Counted from the stretch's first letter, positions 29,599 to 38,839 are shown. The stretch: 64,000 nucleotides of DNA from CAVTSA01 sp963790575 (GCA_963790575.1 CAWBPD010000021.1:1-64000); one strand, 5' to 3'. A program made the numbers and translations. Notes: generated by a model not told the origin, from the letters alone.

Positions 29599-30758
29599 TC
29601 AGCCACCGGCTCCGTTCTGACCGGGCTTCAGGACGACCTTCGTCCAGCCGTCGTCGCGGGCGTCGAAGTGCTCGTAGGCCTCCGGGCGCCTGGTCCAGCG
29701 GCAGCTCGTGGCTGACGATGAACGACGGCTTGGCCTTGCCGGCGGCGATCAGGTCGCGCAGCTGCCGGTTGTACTTCTTCACCGGGCCTGGCCGCTGCCG
29801 ATGTGCTGGCCCTTGAACCAGAACATGCCGAAGTCGAACGCGACCTGGCCGTTCTTGGCGAGCTCGTCCGTCCCGCCCGGGTCCTGCGGCACGAAGACGC
29901 CGACGACGCCGATCCCGCCGGTGAAGCGCACCGACTTGACCAGCTTGTTCAGGGTCAGGTTCGGGTGCTCGTTCCCCTCCGGGTCGTGCGCCTGGTAGCC
30001 GACGCACTCGCAGCCGTTGTCCGCGCCCAGGCCCATGGTCTGCTCGAGCACCGCCTCGACCGGGTCGACCTTCGAGTCGTCGATCGCGATGGCACCGATC
30101 GACTCGGCCAGCCGCAGCCGGTCGGGGTGCCGGTCGACGACCATCACCTTGCTCGCGCCCTTGATCGTCGCCGAGTAGGCGGCCATCAGCCCGACCGGCC
30201 CGGCGCCGTAGATGACGGTCTGGTCGCCGGGCTGGACGCCGGCCAGCTCGGTGGCGTGGTAGCCGGTCGGCAAGATGTCGGCCAGCATCACGTAGTCGGC
30301 CTGCTTCTCCTCGGCGTCCTCGCCGCAGGCGCAGGCAGTTGAAGTCGCCCCAGGGCACGCGGAGCAGCTCGGCCTGGCCGCCCGGCCACGGGCCCATGTC
30401 GGCGAACCCGTAGGCGGCGCCGGCCATGTGCGGCACCGGCTGCGCGGTCAGGCAGTAATTCGTGAGCCCGCGCTCGCAGTTCTTGCAGTGCCCGCAGGCG
30501 ACGTTGAACGGCAGGACGACGCAGTCGCCGACCTGAACCTTGTCGACGCCGTCGCCGACCTCGACGACCTCGCCCATGTTCTCGTGACCGAACCGCGGCC
30601 GGTCTCGAAGTCGGTCCGGCCCTCGTACATGTGCAGGTCCGAACCGCAGATGTTCGTCGTGGTGATCCGCACCAGCACGTCGGTCGGCCGCTCGATGCGC
30701 GCGTCGGCACGTCCTTGACGCTGACCTGGCGCGGGCCCTCGTACACCACTGCCTTCAT
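29599..30758 (-). CDS. zinc-dependent formaldehyde dehydrogenase, glutathione-independent type (frameshifted)
   Basis: Medium-chain alcohol dehydrogenase. Catalytic zinc ligands are in ICGSDLHMYEGR and GHEN; structural zinc cysteines are in CGHCKNCERGLTNYC. The NAD-binding loop is VIYGAGPVGLMAAYSA. The inserted segments (ADMGPWPGGQAELLRVPWGD and FWFKGQHIGSGQA) are those of FdhA-like enzymes that oxidise formaldehyde with bound NAD. Frame breaks are near 30720, 30590, 30330 and 29790. The gene's ATG overlaps the pfpI stop (ATGA), so the two are coupled and may form a carbonyl-stress pair, since some PfpI/DJ-1 proteins act on reactive aldehydes. Confidence 0.87.
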
Positions 30759-31349
30759 GACGAAGCACCCCCCGTCGCGGTCCCGACCCGGGCGTCGTGG
30801 CCGGCTTCGGCGAACTCCTCGACGATCTTGGCGCAGAAGGCGGGCAGGTCGTCCGGGCTCCGGCTCGAGACCAGGCCCACGTCGGCGACTACCTCCTGAT
30901 CGAGCACCTCGGCGCCGGCGTTGCGGAGATCGGTCCGCAGGCTCGGGAACGAGGTGATCTGCCGCCCTTTCACCACGCCGGCCTCGACCAGGGTCCAGGG
31001 GCCGTGGCAGATCGTGCCGATCGGCTTGCCGGAGCTCGAAGAAATCGCGGACGAATCCGACCGCGTCCGTCATCCATCCGCAGTTTGTCCGGGTTCACCG
31101 TCCCGCCCGGCAGCAGCAGGGCGTCGTAGTCGTCGACCGAGGCGTCGGCGACGACCCTGTCGACCGAGAACGTGCCGGCGTCTTCGAGGTCGTTGTTGCG
31201 CGCCGCGATCTCGCCTTCGTTGATCGAGAGCAGGCTCGGTCTCCGCGCCGGCGTCGGTGACCGCTTCACGCGGCTGCTCCAACTCCACCCGCTCGACCCC
31301 GTCCGTGGCGAGGATCGCCACCCGTTTGCCGTTCGGCCTCACTGGCCAT
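30755..31349 (-). CDS. DJ-1/PfpI-family protein (frameshifted)
   Basis: ATG 31349 follows a strong AGGGAGG site. Segments read GKRVAILATDGVERVEL, LSINEGEIAARNNDLEDAGTF, DDYDALLLPGG and, after further breaks, QITSFPSLRTDLRNAGAEV and PAFCAKIVEEFAEAGHD. This is the PfpI/general-stress-18 subfamily, which in other members carries a nucleophile Cys in an A-x-C-H-G-P motif; here revcomp of about 31000-31020 reads CHGPW, consistent with it. Frame breaks are near 31330, 31240, 31055 and 31030. Activity is probably protein or nucleotide deglycation, or chaperone-like stress protection. It leads the fdh transcript. Confidence 0.82.
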
Positions 31350-31440
31350 CTCGTTCCTCCCTTTCGTGCTTCGACGTGTGCACTTGGGGAGGTAGGCGCG
31401 GCGACCCGCGGTTCAAGGGGGGTGCCGAAGATTTTGCTCA

Positions 31441-31465
31441 GTTTGCCGCTCGCGTGTCGGGGTAA
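31441..31465 (+). promoter_or_regulatory. sigma-B/F-like promoter before monooxygenase gene
   Basis: GTTT (31441-31444), 15 bases, then GGGTAA (31460-31465). This is a close match to the GTTT-N15-17-GGGTAT consensus of actinobacterial stress sigma factors. It sits 98 bases before the ATG of the ABM gene on the same strand. Confidence 0.5.
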
Positions 31466-31563
31466 AGGTCTCAGTTGCGCATGGGAGCGAAGGGAAGCCG
31501 TGACGAACGCGCTCAGAACGCCACTCGGCCGCGGCCATCCACCGAGACAAAGGAGCGAATCAC

Positions 31564-31871
31564 ATGGCCACTCAAGTGAACGTCGGACTGTTCGTCCGCC
31601 TCGAGGCGCTACCGGGGAAGGAGGACGATGTCGCGAGCTTCCTCGATCAAGGTCTCGAGCTGGTCCAGCAGGAGCCGGACACGGACCGCTGGTTCGCCAT
31701 CCGGTTCGGGCCTTCGTCGTTCGGCATCTTCGACGCGTTCCCCGACGACAGCGGACGCCAGGCGCACCTCAACGGCGCGGTCGGGCAGGCGCTGGCCGCC
31801 AAAACGGCGAGCTGTTCGAGCAGCCGACGGTCGAGCAGGTGGACGTGCTCGCCGAGAAGCCGCCGCAGTAG
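31564..31871 (+). CDS. antibiotic biosynthesis monooxygenase (ABM)-like protein
   Basis: A small protein of about 100 residues starting MATQVNVGLFVRLEALPGKE, with a ferredoxin-like dimeric ABM pattern: VGLFVRLEALPGKEDDV, RWFAIRFGPSSFGIFDAF and a terminal amphipathic segment VEQVDVLAEKP. AAAGGAG at about 31551-31557 gives an excellent ribosome-binding site. One base change near 31800 moves the end into another frame (stop at 31869-31871). Family members oxidise aromatic compounds or haem without cofactors, but many are structural stress proteins. A sigma-B-like promoter match upstream supports a stress role. Confidence 0.7.
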
Positions 31872-31953
31872 GCCAGGTGTGAGCGGCGCGGCGCCGAACG
31901 ACCCACCCCGCCGATTCTCAGGATTGTCACTCACCAATCGGGGCCGGTTCGCC

Positions 31954-31959
31954 GATAAT
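31954..31959 (+). promoter_or_regulatory. -10 element suggesting leaderless tatA mRNA
   Basis: GATAAT at 31954-31959 ends six bases before the tatA ATG (31966), and no Shine-Dalgarno sequence is present. Transcription would begin at or next to the A of the ATG, giving a leaderless message, which is common in actinobacteria. No convincing -35 element is seen at the usual distance. Confidence 0.35.
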
Positions 31960-31965
31960 CAACCC

Positions 31966-32142
31966 ATGTCTCAGATCGGACCTCTCGAGATCGCCATCGT
32001 CGCGATCATCGCCATCCTCGTCCTCGGTCCCAAACGCCTGCCCGAGGCGGGCCGCGGCATCGGCCGCAGCTTCCGCGAGTTCAAAGCCGGCATCTCGGGT
32101 GATTCCGAGAAGCCCTCGAAGAACGACTCCGACGTCGACTAA
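31966..32142 (+). CDS. tatA: Sec-independent translocase subunit TatA
   Basis: A protein of 58 residues: a short N-terminus MSQIGPLE, one TM helix (IAIVAIIAILVLG), the FG-hinge equivalent PKRLPEAGRGIG, an amphipathic helix with RSFREFKAGI, then an acidic/Ser tail. It forms the variable pore of the twin-arginine pathway exporting folded proteins. TatB and TatC are not in the window. Length and layout match actinobacterial TatA. It is convergent with the glycosyltransferase gene and their stops overlap by four bases. Confidence 0.9.
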   Translation: MSQIGPLEIAIVAIIAILVLGPKRLPEAGRGIGRSFREFKAGISGDSEKPSKNDSDVD

Positions 32143-33068
32143 CGGGCCGCTTCGGCGCGGTCCCGGATGCCGACGCCGCGCGCCGGGAAGAGCGCCTGCC
32201 GCGCGTGGGCGCGGTAGACGTCGGCCGATCGGCCGGGGATGACGGTCGCCGCCAGCGCTCGCACGCCGTAGGCCCAGGCGGTGAGGGCGCGGACCGCGAG
32301 CGCCGCCGCCGTGCCGCCGTGCTTGCGCATGTAGAGGTCGCGGTTGCGGTGGAATTCGACGATCCGCGGCAGTCCGGCGCCGAGGTCGGTGGCGAGCTGG
32401 TCGTGGTGGACGGCCTCCGCCCCGGGGACGAAGAGCTCGTGCCAGCCCGCGTCGGCGAGCCGGCGGGCGAAGTCGCACTCGTCGTAGTAGACGAAGAAGT
32501 CGGGGTCCATGTAGCCGATCGCGGCCGCTGCCTCGCGGCGGACGAGCAGGGCGCTCGACTGCGCCCAGTCGACCCGGCGGGTCTCGGTGCCCTTGCTCTG
32601 CACGGTGAGCCAGCGGTGCAGGAAGAACGCCCCGGCCAGGGCGGTCTCGACGCCCGGGAAGCGCCAGGCGCAGGGGTAGGGGGCGCCGTTCGCGTCGAGC
32701 AGCTGCGGCGTCGCGGCGGCGGCCTTCGGGTCGGCGTCGAGGGCGGCGATCAGGGCGGCGGTGGCGCCCGGGCGCAGTTCGGAGTCCTCGTTCAGCAGCA
32801 GGCAGTAACGGCCCTGCGCCCGTTCCATCAGCAGCGAGTCGTTGGCCGCCTTGCCGGTGCGCCGCGGCTGCTCGATCAGCTCGATGTCACCGCCGAGCGC
32901 GCGCACGGCGTCGGCGGAGCCATCGGTGGAGGCGTTGTCGAGGACGAGGATCTCGCGGCCCACCTCGGCCGGATGGGTCCGCTCGATCGCCGCGAGGCAG
33001 CGCAGGAGGTAATCGCGCCCGTTCGTGTTCACCACGCAGTAGGAGAGGTCGACTGACACGGCGGCCAC
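32139..33068 (-). CDS. glycosyltransferase family 2 (rhamnosyltransferase-like)
   Basis: A GT-A fold enzyme of 309 residues. The N-terminus YCVVNTNGRDYLLRCLAAI and ILVLDNASTDGSADAVR are the nucleotide-sugar-binding strands. LLLNEDSEL carries the DxD-like acidic motif (EDS), and FFVYYDECDFARRLADAGW is the typical C-terminal catalytic ED motif of WbbL-type transferases. The basic tail is probably membrane-associated. It adds a sugar, perhaps rhamnose, to a lipid-linked glycan. It is transcribed away from the following GT gene. Confidence 0.88.
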   Translation of the reverse strand: MAAVSVDLSYCVVNTNGRDYLLRCLAAIERTHPAEVGREILVLDNASTDGSADAVRALGGDIELIEQPRRTGKAANDSLLMERAQGRYCLLLNEDSELRPGATAALIAALDADPKAAAATPQLLDANGAPYPCAWRFPGVETALAGAFFLHRWLTVQSKGTETRRVDWAQSSALLVRREAAAAIGYMDPDFFVYYDECDFARRLADAGWHELFVPGAEAVHHDQLATDLGAGLPRIVEFHRNRDLYMRKHGGTAAALAVRALTAWAYGVRALAATVIPGRSADVYRAHARQALFPARGVGIRDRAEAAR

Positions 33069-33114
33069 GATAATCGGCCCGCAGGAACTGCTTGCAGATT
33101 GTGCCCTGCGAAAT

Positions 33115-34263
33115 ATGCGCGTTCGACTAGTCGACCCATCCGCCTTTACGCCGCCGTATGACCGCGCGCTTGCCGCGGCGCTAGCCCGTGCGGGCGCTCA
33201 GGTCGAGCTCGTCACCACCAAGTTCCTCTACGGCGACGTGCCGCCCGCGGAAGGCTTCACCGTCGACGAGCGCTTCTACCAGCGCAGCGCCGCCCGCGGC
33301 CTCTCCTCCTCCGCCCGCCTGCCGTTCAAGGGCGCCGAGCACCTGCGCGACATGCTCGCCTTCCGCCGCGCCCCGAGCGACGCCGACGTCGTCCACTACC
33401 AGTGGCTGACCCTCCCCGGCCTCGACCGGCGCCTCCTGCCGCCGACCCGCCCGCGGGTGATGACCGCCCACTACATCCTGCCGCCCGACGCGAGCCCGCG
33501 CGCCGCCCGCGCCGCGGGCAAGGTCTTCGGCGCGATGGACGCGATCGTCGCCCACTCCGAGCACGGCGCCGCCCGCCTGCGGGAGGAGGTCGGCCTGCCC
33601 GCCGAGCGGGTGCGGGTGATCCCCCACGGGGCCTTCGACTACCTCACCCGCCTGCCCGAGGAGAAGCCGCTGCCCGCGGAGCTCGAGGGCGCCGAGGGCC
33701 CGGTCGTCCTCTCTTTCGGCCTGCTCCGCCCCTACAAGGGGCTCGAGAACCTGCTCGAGGCGTTCGGGGAGGTGGGGGAGGCGGAGCTCTGGATCGTCGG
33801 CAACCCGCGGATGGCGGTCGAGCCGCTGCACGAGCTGGCCGCGCTGACCGGCGCCAAGGTCCGCTTCGTCACCCGCTTCGTCGAGGAGGCCGAGATCCCG
33901 GCGATCTTCCGCCGCGCCGACGTCGTCGCGCTGTCCTACCTCGACGCCGAGCATTCCGGCGTCCTCTACACCGGCCTCGCCTTCGGCAAGCCGCTGGTGG
34001 TGAGCGCGGTCGGCGGCTTCCCCGAGGTCGCCGAGACCGGCGCCGCGAGGCTCGTCCCGCCCGGCGACACCGCCGCCCTGGCGAGCGCGCTGCGCGAGCT
34101 GATCGACGACCCGGCCGCCCGCGAGGAGCTGGCCGCCGCCGCCCGCGCCGCGGCCGCCGGGCCCTACTCCTGGGACGAGGCCGCCCGCCTCACCCTGGAG
34201 CTCTACGAGGAACTGCTGGCCGAGGGGCCCGCCGCGCACGACCGCCGGGGCGCCCGCCCGTGA
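33115..34263 (+). CDS. glycosyltransferase family 4 (GT-B)
   Basis: A protein of 382 residues with two Rossmann-like halves. The N-terminal half starts MRVRLVDPSAFTPPYDRALA and the C-terminal half contains VLSFGLLRPYKGLENLLEAF and the donor-binding ADVVALSYLDAEHSGVLY with the E-x7-E type motif of GT4. FGKPLVVSAVGGFPEV follows. The frame is intact. It is likely a retaining transferase using a nucleotide sugar in the cytoplasm. Its stop overlaps the next gene (GTGA), so the two are co-translated. Confidence 0.9.
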   Translation: MRVRLVDPSAFTPPYDRALAAALARAGAQVELVTTKFLYGDVPPAEGFTVDERFYQRSAARGLSSSARLPFKGAEHLRDMLAFRRAPSDADVVHYQWLTLPGLDRRLLPPTRPRVMTAHYILPPDASPRAARAAGKVFGAMDAIVAHSEHGAARLREEVGLPAERVRVIPHGAFDYLTRLPEEKPLPAELEGAEGPVVLSFGLLRPYKGLENLLEAFGEVGEAELWIVGNPRMAVEPLHELAALTGAKVRFVTRFVEEAEIPAIFRRADVVALSYLDAEHSGVLYTGLAFGKPLVVSAVGGFPEVAETGAARLVPPGDTAALASALRELIDDPAAREELAAAARAAAAGPYSWDEAARLTLELYEELLAEGPAAHDRRGARP

Positions 34264-35428
34264 CCACGCTCGCCGCGATCGTCTTCTGGCTCTGCGCGCT
34301 GGCGATCGTCTACGCCCAGGTCGGCTACCCGTTCGTGCTGCGCGCCCTGGTCACCGCGCGCCGCGGCCGCGAATCGCTCGGCGGCCCCCGCGCCCCGCGC
34401 CCGCTCGGCCTCGGCACCTCGCCGGGGGAGCGCCCGCTGGTCTCGCTGATCATCCCCGCCTACGACGAGGAGGAGGTGATCGCGGCCAAGGTCGCCAACG
34501 CGCTGGCGCTCGACTGGCCGCGCGAGCGCCTGCAGATCATCGTCGCCGACGACGGCTCCACCGACGCCACCCCGGAGCGCGCCCGCGAGGCCGGCGCCGA
34601 CCTCGTGCTCGAGCTGCCCCCGGCGGCAAGGTCGCCGCGCTGAACGAAGCGGTCACCGATGCCGACGGCGAGTTCCTCGCCTTCTCCGACGCCAACTCCG
34701 AGTGGGCGCCGGACGCGCTCGGCCGGCTGCTGGCGCCGTTCGCCGACGAGCGGGTCGGCTACGTCTGCGGCCAAGTCCGCTTCCTCGATCCGGGCGGCGA
34801 CAACCTCGAGGGCGCCTACTGGCGCTACGAGATGGCGATCCGCACGATGGAGTCCGAGCTCGCCGGGGTCACCGCGGGCAACGGGGCGATCTACGCGGTG
34901 CGCCGCAGTGCCTACGAGGCGCTGCCCGCGTCGGGCAGCCACGACCTCAGCTTCCCCTTCCGCCTCGCCAAGCGCGGCCTGCGCTCCCTCTACGCGCCGG
35001 GGGCCCGGGCCGAGGAGAAGATGGTGCCGACGATCGAGGGCGAGTTCGCCCGCAAACGGCGGATGATGCTCGGCCTCTGGGACATCGTCGTCGGCGAAGG
35101 GATGCTGATCCCACGCGGCTACCCGCCGCTCTTTGCCTTCGAGCTCTTCTCCCACCGGCTGCTCCGCTACGCGACGCCCTTCCTCCACCTTCTCGTGCTT
35201 CTATCCAACCTGGTGCTGCTGGGCAGCGGGTGGTTCTACTACCTGACCCTGATCGCCCAACTGGCGCTGCTCGGCATCGCCGCGCTCTCCGCCCGCCTCC
35301 CCGACGACGCGGTGGTGCGGATCTGCCGCTACTACGTCCTCACCCAGGCTTCGATCGTCCTCGGCCTCTGGGACCGCCTCCGCCACGGCCCGGGCGGGCG
35401 CTGGGAGAAGGCGGCGGGGACCCGATGA
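34260..35428 (+). CDS. membrane glycosyltransferase family 2 (processive-type)
   Basis: An N-terminal TM helix (LAAIVFWLCALAIVYAQVGYP) precedes a GT2 domain: SLIIPAYDEEEVIAAKVANA, VADDGSTDAT with the first Asp, FSDANSEWAPDAL with the DxD-like motif, and TAGNGAIYAVRRSAYEALP with the third acidic region. Three or so TM helices end the protein (LLVLLSNLVLLGSGWFYY). This layout matches hyaluronan/cellulose synthase-like or dolichol-type transferases. One base change lies near 34622. The GTG start overlaps the previous stop. Product unknown. Confidence 0.88.
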
Positions 35429-35456
35429 GAGCCCCCCGCCCCCGGGAGCCCCGCTG

Positions 35457-36020
35457 ATGCCCGCCGCTCTCGACCGCTTCCTCGCCGCCCTCGGCCTGAT
35501 CCTCCTCTCGCCGCTGATCCTCGCCGCGGCAATCTGGATCAAGCTCGACAGCCGCGGCCCGGCCTTCTACCGCCAGCAGCGGGTGGGGGAGGGCGAGCGG
35601 CCGTTCGAGATGCTGAAGCTGCGGACGATGGCCGCGGGCTCCGACCCGGTCGGCGTCGGCACCGCCGTCCTGCGCGACGACCCGCGGGTGACCCGCTCCG
35701 GCCGCTTCCTGCGCCGCACCTCGCTCGACGAGCTCCCCAACCTGGTCAACGTGCTGCGCGGCGAGATGGCGATCGTCGGTCCGCGCCCGACCCTCGCCGC
35801 CCACGTCGAGCACTTCTCGATCGGCGGCCACGCCCGCTTCGACGTCCTCCCCGGGATCACCGGCTGGGCCCAGGTCCAGGGTCGCGCCGGCATCCCCTGG
35901 GAGGAGCGGATCGAGCTCGACGCCTGGTACGCCGAGCACCGCACCCTCTGGCTAGACCTCCGCATCCTCGCCCGCACCGTCCGCCTGGTCCTCACCGGCC
36001 AAGGCCTCGCCCCGGACTGA
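35457..36020 (+). CDS. initiating sugar transferase (small monotopic phosphoglycosyl transferase)
   Basis: A protein of 187 residues with one N-terminal hydrophobic re-entrant helix (FLAALGLILLSPLILAAAIWIK), then GPAFYRQQRVG, FEMLKLRTM, and the catalytic Asp-Glu dyad in SLDELPNLVNVLRGEMAIVG. GWAQVQGRAG follows. It transfers a phosphosugar from a UDP-sugar to undecaprenyl phosphate, the first step of repeat-unit assembly for the Wzx/Wzy-like proteins at 22-25.5 kb. The lengths match PglC/ExoY-type minimal enzymes without the large WbaP N-terminal domain. It ends the second arm of the polysaccharide locus. Confidence 0.92.
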   Translation: MPAALDRFLAALGLILLSPLILAAAIWIKLDSRGPAFYRQQRVGEGERPFEMLKLRTMAAGSDPVGVGTAVLRDDPRVTRSGRFLRRTSLDELPNLVNVLRGEMAIVGPRPTLAAHVEHFSIGGHARFDVLPGITGWAQVQGRAGIPWEERIELDAWYAEHRTLWLDLRILARTVRLVLTGQGLAPD

Positions 36021-36097
36021 CCGTCCTCGATTGATTGCATAGTGGCGGAGTGGATTGGACTAAGGAAATCGCTCCATCTGGAGCATCCAGGGGCGGG

Positions 36098-36880
36098 ATG
36101 GTCGGAGACTTTCCGCTGAGCCACGATCTGCCGGAGCGCATCGCAGTCGACTGTTCAAAGCTCAGGTTGCCCCTCGCCCCAATGTTTGCGGTGCGCCTCC
36201 GTGTCTTCATCGAATGGCATGCAAGGGAAGGGCGGGAAGTGGAAATCATCCCGCCTTCCGACCCAGCTACTGGCCGTCTCTTCCGCGCCATGGCGATCGA
36301 TCCGGACGGAGAGGGTCCGATCGAGGAGGCCGACGCGATCATGCCTGTGACCAGATTGGATGGGCACAACAACGCCGAGCTGGTCGCTGCTCGAACACAA
36401 CAGATCCTCGAGTACCAACTCCACGATGTTTCCCCGCTCGGTCAGGCAGCGTTCATGGCCGTCGCGGAGCTCTGTGACAACGCCATGGATCATGGGAAGA
36501 ATCCGCTCGGCGCATACGCGGCCGTGCAGCGTGTCAGTGAGCCGAGGCCTCAGGTGTCAATCTCGATCTGCGACTTGGGCATCGGTATCCCCGAGCACAT
36601 CAGGCAGCGATTCCCCGAGTGGAGCGAGGACAGCGCGGCCATCGCTCACGCGACTCAGCCTGCAGTGACGGGGACCGGCGATCCGCATCGAGGATTCGGA
36701 TTTTCGTCGGTAATGGACGCGGCACTGACCGCGTCCCTCCATGCGGCACGGATGGACATCTACTCTGCGAACGGCTTCTGCCGTTCGCAGGTGGTTCAGG
36801 AAGAGACGAAGATCGAGGCGTACGCCGCTTCGAACTATCGTCGGGGAACCTGGATCTCCTATGACTTGGTCTCAGTTTGA
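36098..36880 (+). CDS. GHKL-type ATPase domain protein
   Basis: ATP-binding motifs of the GHKL fold are visible in the second half: MAVAELCDNAMDHGKNP (N box with ExxxN), SICDLGIGIPEHIRQ (G1 box, DxGxG) and TGTGDPHRGFGFSSV (G2-like). The first 110 residues are not recognisable. There is no histidine-phosphorylation domain, TM or receiver, so this is not an ordinary sensor kinase. ATG 36098 was chosen; TTG 36035 would add 21 residues. Local G+C is nearer 57% than 70%, suggesting acquisition. The next gene, a DUF4325 protein, overlaps by 20 bases, so both should work as one module. Function unknown. Confidence 0.7.
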   Translation: MVGDFPLSHDLPERIAVDCSKLRLPLAPMFAVRLRVFIEWHAREGREVEIIPPSDPATGRLFRAMAIDPDGEGPIEEADAIMPVTRLDGHNNAELVAARTQQILEYQLHDVSPLGQAAFMAVAELCDNAMDHGKNPLGAYAAVQRVSEPRPQVSISICDLGIGIPEHIRQRFPEWSEDSAAIAHATQPAVTGTGDPHRGFGFSSVMDAALTASLHAARMDIYSANGFCRSQVVQEETKIEAYAASNYRRGTWISYDLVSV

Positions 36881-37240
36881 GAGCCGAAGCGCGATCTATG
36901 ATCAGTTCATTCAAATCGAGCGGAAGGAGCGGTTGATGAGGTTCGTTTACGACCTCAGCGAGCACGGCCAGACGTTGGCTACCCGACCCTTCGGAAGAGA
37001 GCTCCGCGAAAGCCTTTTGGGTCAAGTGGTTGGCCAGGATGTCATCGAGTTGAACTTCGATGGCGTGAAGAGCGTCAGCCATTCATTTGCCGACGAATTT
37101 GTCTGTCGCATTGCGGAAGACTCGAAAAGCGGCCGACGCTCTTCGCTGAGATCGCCATCAGCGGTACCTCTCCCGAAGTAGAGAGGGTGATCGGCGCGGC
37201 GCTCGCTCGTCGAGGTATTCAACTGCCAGAACTTGTCTGA
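36861..37240 (+). CDS. DUF4325 (STAS-like) protein
   Basis: The ORF starts at ATG 36861 or at MRFVYDLSEHGQTLATR (ATG 36936). The DUF4325 signature is FGRELRESLLGQVVGQDVIE followed by LNFDGVKSVSHSFADEFV. A missing A in the run near 37125 breaks the frame; correction continues to LFAEIAISGTSPEVERVIGA and ends RRGIQLPELV at 37240. DUF4325 proteins resemble STAS domains and usually accompany a GHKL ATPase, as here. An analogy to RsbW-RsbV control is inference: the ATPase may phosphorylate or bind this protein. The low G+C island ends here, next to an acetyltransferase gene. Confidence 0.65.
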
Positions 37241-37265
37241 CCAGAGGCCCTCGGAGGGTCTAGAT

Positions 37266-37820
37266 GTGAGCGATCGACCGGAAGTCTCATTGCGGCGCTT
37301 CGAGCCTGGGGACGCGGCTGCTGTCCATCGCTGGTTCAACAACCCGGCGGCGACCGCCTCGCTGATGGAGCAGCGGGATGGCTTCTCGCTCGAGCAGGCC
37401 GAAGGCTGGGCGCAGCGCGCGATGGACGACTCCGGCGAGGACCGCAAGTACGCGATCGTGGTCGAGGGCTACGACGAGCCGGTCGGCTTCACCGCCCTCT
37501 ACGGGCTCTTCCGCCAGACCGCGCCGGAGCTCGGCGCGCTGATCGGCGACGACGTGCGTGGCAAGGGCGTCGGCCGGCGGGCGGAGGCACTGACGATCAA
37601 GAAGGCCTTCGACGAGTTCGGCGCCCACCGGGTCTACGGCCGCATCCCGGCCCGCAACGAGATCGCCAAGAAGACGGTCGCCAGCCAGGGCTGGGTGTAC
37701 GAGGGAACGATGCGCGGCCACCTCGCCCGCGAGGGCGAACCGCCCGACGACTGCGAGGTCTGGGGGGTCCTGCCCGACGAGTTCCGCGCCGCCACCGTGG
37801 ACCTGTTCGGGTGGCCGATC
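37266..37820 (+). CDS. GNAT acetyltransferase (RimJ-like)
   Basis: A GTG start and about 185 residues. It shows SLRRFEPGDAAAVHRWFNN, the acetyl-CoA-binding VRGKGVGRRAEALTIKKAFD (Q/R-x-x-G-x-G/A in DVRGKGVGRRA) and the terminal strand GRIPARNEIAKKTVASQGW. This is the RimJ/RimL subfamily acting on amines such as protein N-termini or small molecules. No stop codon is reached before the next GNAT-like sequence begins in the same frame at about 37821, so the two may be one protein or a stop may have been lost through an error. Confidence 0.75.
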
Positions 37821-38839
37821 GTGGCGACCTTTCGCCCAGCTGATCGAGGACGGCGGCGCCTCGGCCGGCGGCGACATCGGCGGCCACCCGACCGAGTTCT
37901 TCCGCGGCGCCCACTTCCTCGAAGCCGAGGGCGTCACCCACACGCTGCGGATCGAGACCGACGACGCCGAGCTGCTCGGCGCCGCTGATCGTGCGGGAGA
38001 TCGAGGGGGCCGACGATCTCGACGCCGTCTCCCCATACGGATACCCGGGGCTCACGGTCGTCGGCGGGCCCGACCGCTTCCCCGGCGCCGACGGTGCGCC
38101 GGGCGCAGGGGAGGATCCACCGGCCGGTGACCAGGGGTGGCTCGATCCCGCCGCCGTCGACTGGCACCGCACCGGCCTCGTCTCTGTCTTCATCCGCCAC
38201 CGGCTCGACCTCGTCCCCTTCGCCGCCTCGACCGAGCGCAACGTCGTCCAGATCGCCGACCCGGCGCTGAAGCCGAAGAGCAGGCCGACCGACCGCCGCC
38301 AGATCCGCCGCAACCTCGAGGCCGGGTACTCGGTCGACCTCGTCCCCGGTGACGAGACGAGCCCTGCCCAGCGCGCCGCATTCCTCGACCTCTACGAGCA
38401 GACGATGCGACGGACCGACGCAGCCCCGCACTACTTCTTCGGCGCCGCCTACTTCGACCGCCTGCTGCCCTCCGAACGCACCTGGCTCGCCCTCGCCACC
38501 GACCCCGAGGGCACCCCGGTCGCCGCCTCGATCGCCACGGTCTCGGACGGCTACCTCCACTACTACCTCAGCGGCAGCGCCGACTCGCACCTCGGCGACT
38601 CGCCGATGAAGAACGTCCTCGCCCGGCTGATCGAGCTCGCCGGCGAGCTGCGGCTGCCGCTCAACCTCGGCGGCGGCCTGCGGCCCGGCGATGCGCTGGA
38701 GGAGTTCAAGCGCGGCTTCGCCAACCGCACGGTCACCTGGCGGACCTCGGAGGTCGTCTGCGACCCGGATCGCTACGCCGAGCTCTCAGGCGACCGCGAA
38801 GTCGCTGGCTTCTTCCCCGCCTACCGCGCCCCCGCCTGA
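37821..38839 (+). CDS. FemAB-like GNAT acyltransferase
   Basis: The likely start is GTG 37821 (VATF, then an inserted C, then QLIEDGGASAGG). Another insertion near 37985 restores ALIVREIEGADDLD. The C-terminal GNAT fold is clear: RQIRRNLEAGYSVDLV, RAAFLDLYEQTMRR, LHYYLSGSADSH, SPMKNVLARLIELAGELRL and NLGGGLRPGDALEEFKRGF. The GGGL...D.L..FKrgF ending is that of FemAB-like transferases, which add amino acids to lipid II or modify exported glycans. With a polysaccharide locus nearby, acylation of a surface sugar is possible. About 335 residues. Confidence 0.72.

Noticed and set aside
36035..37240. Two-component histidine kinase system
   Set aside because: No dimerisation/phosphoacceptor helix, TM or receiver domain; the partner is DUF4325.
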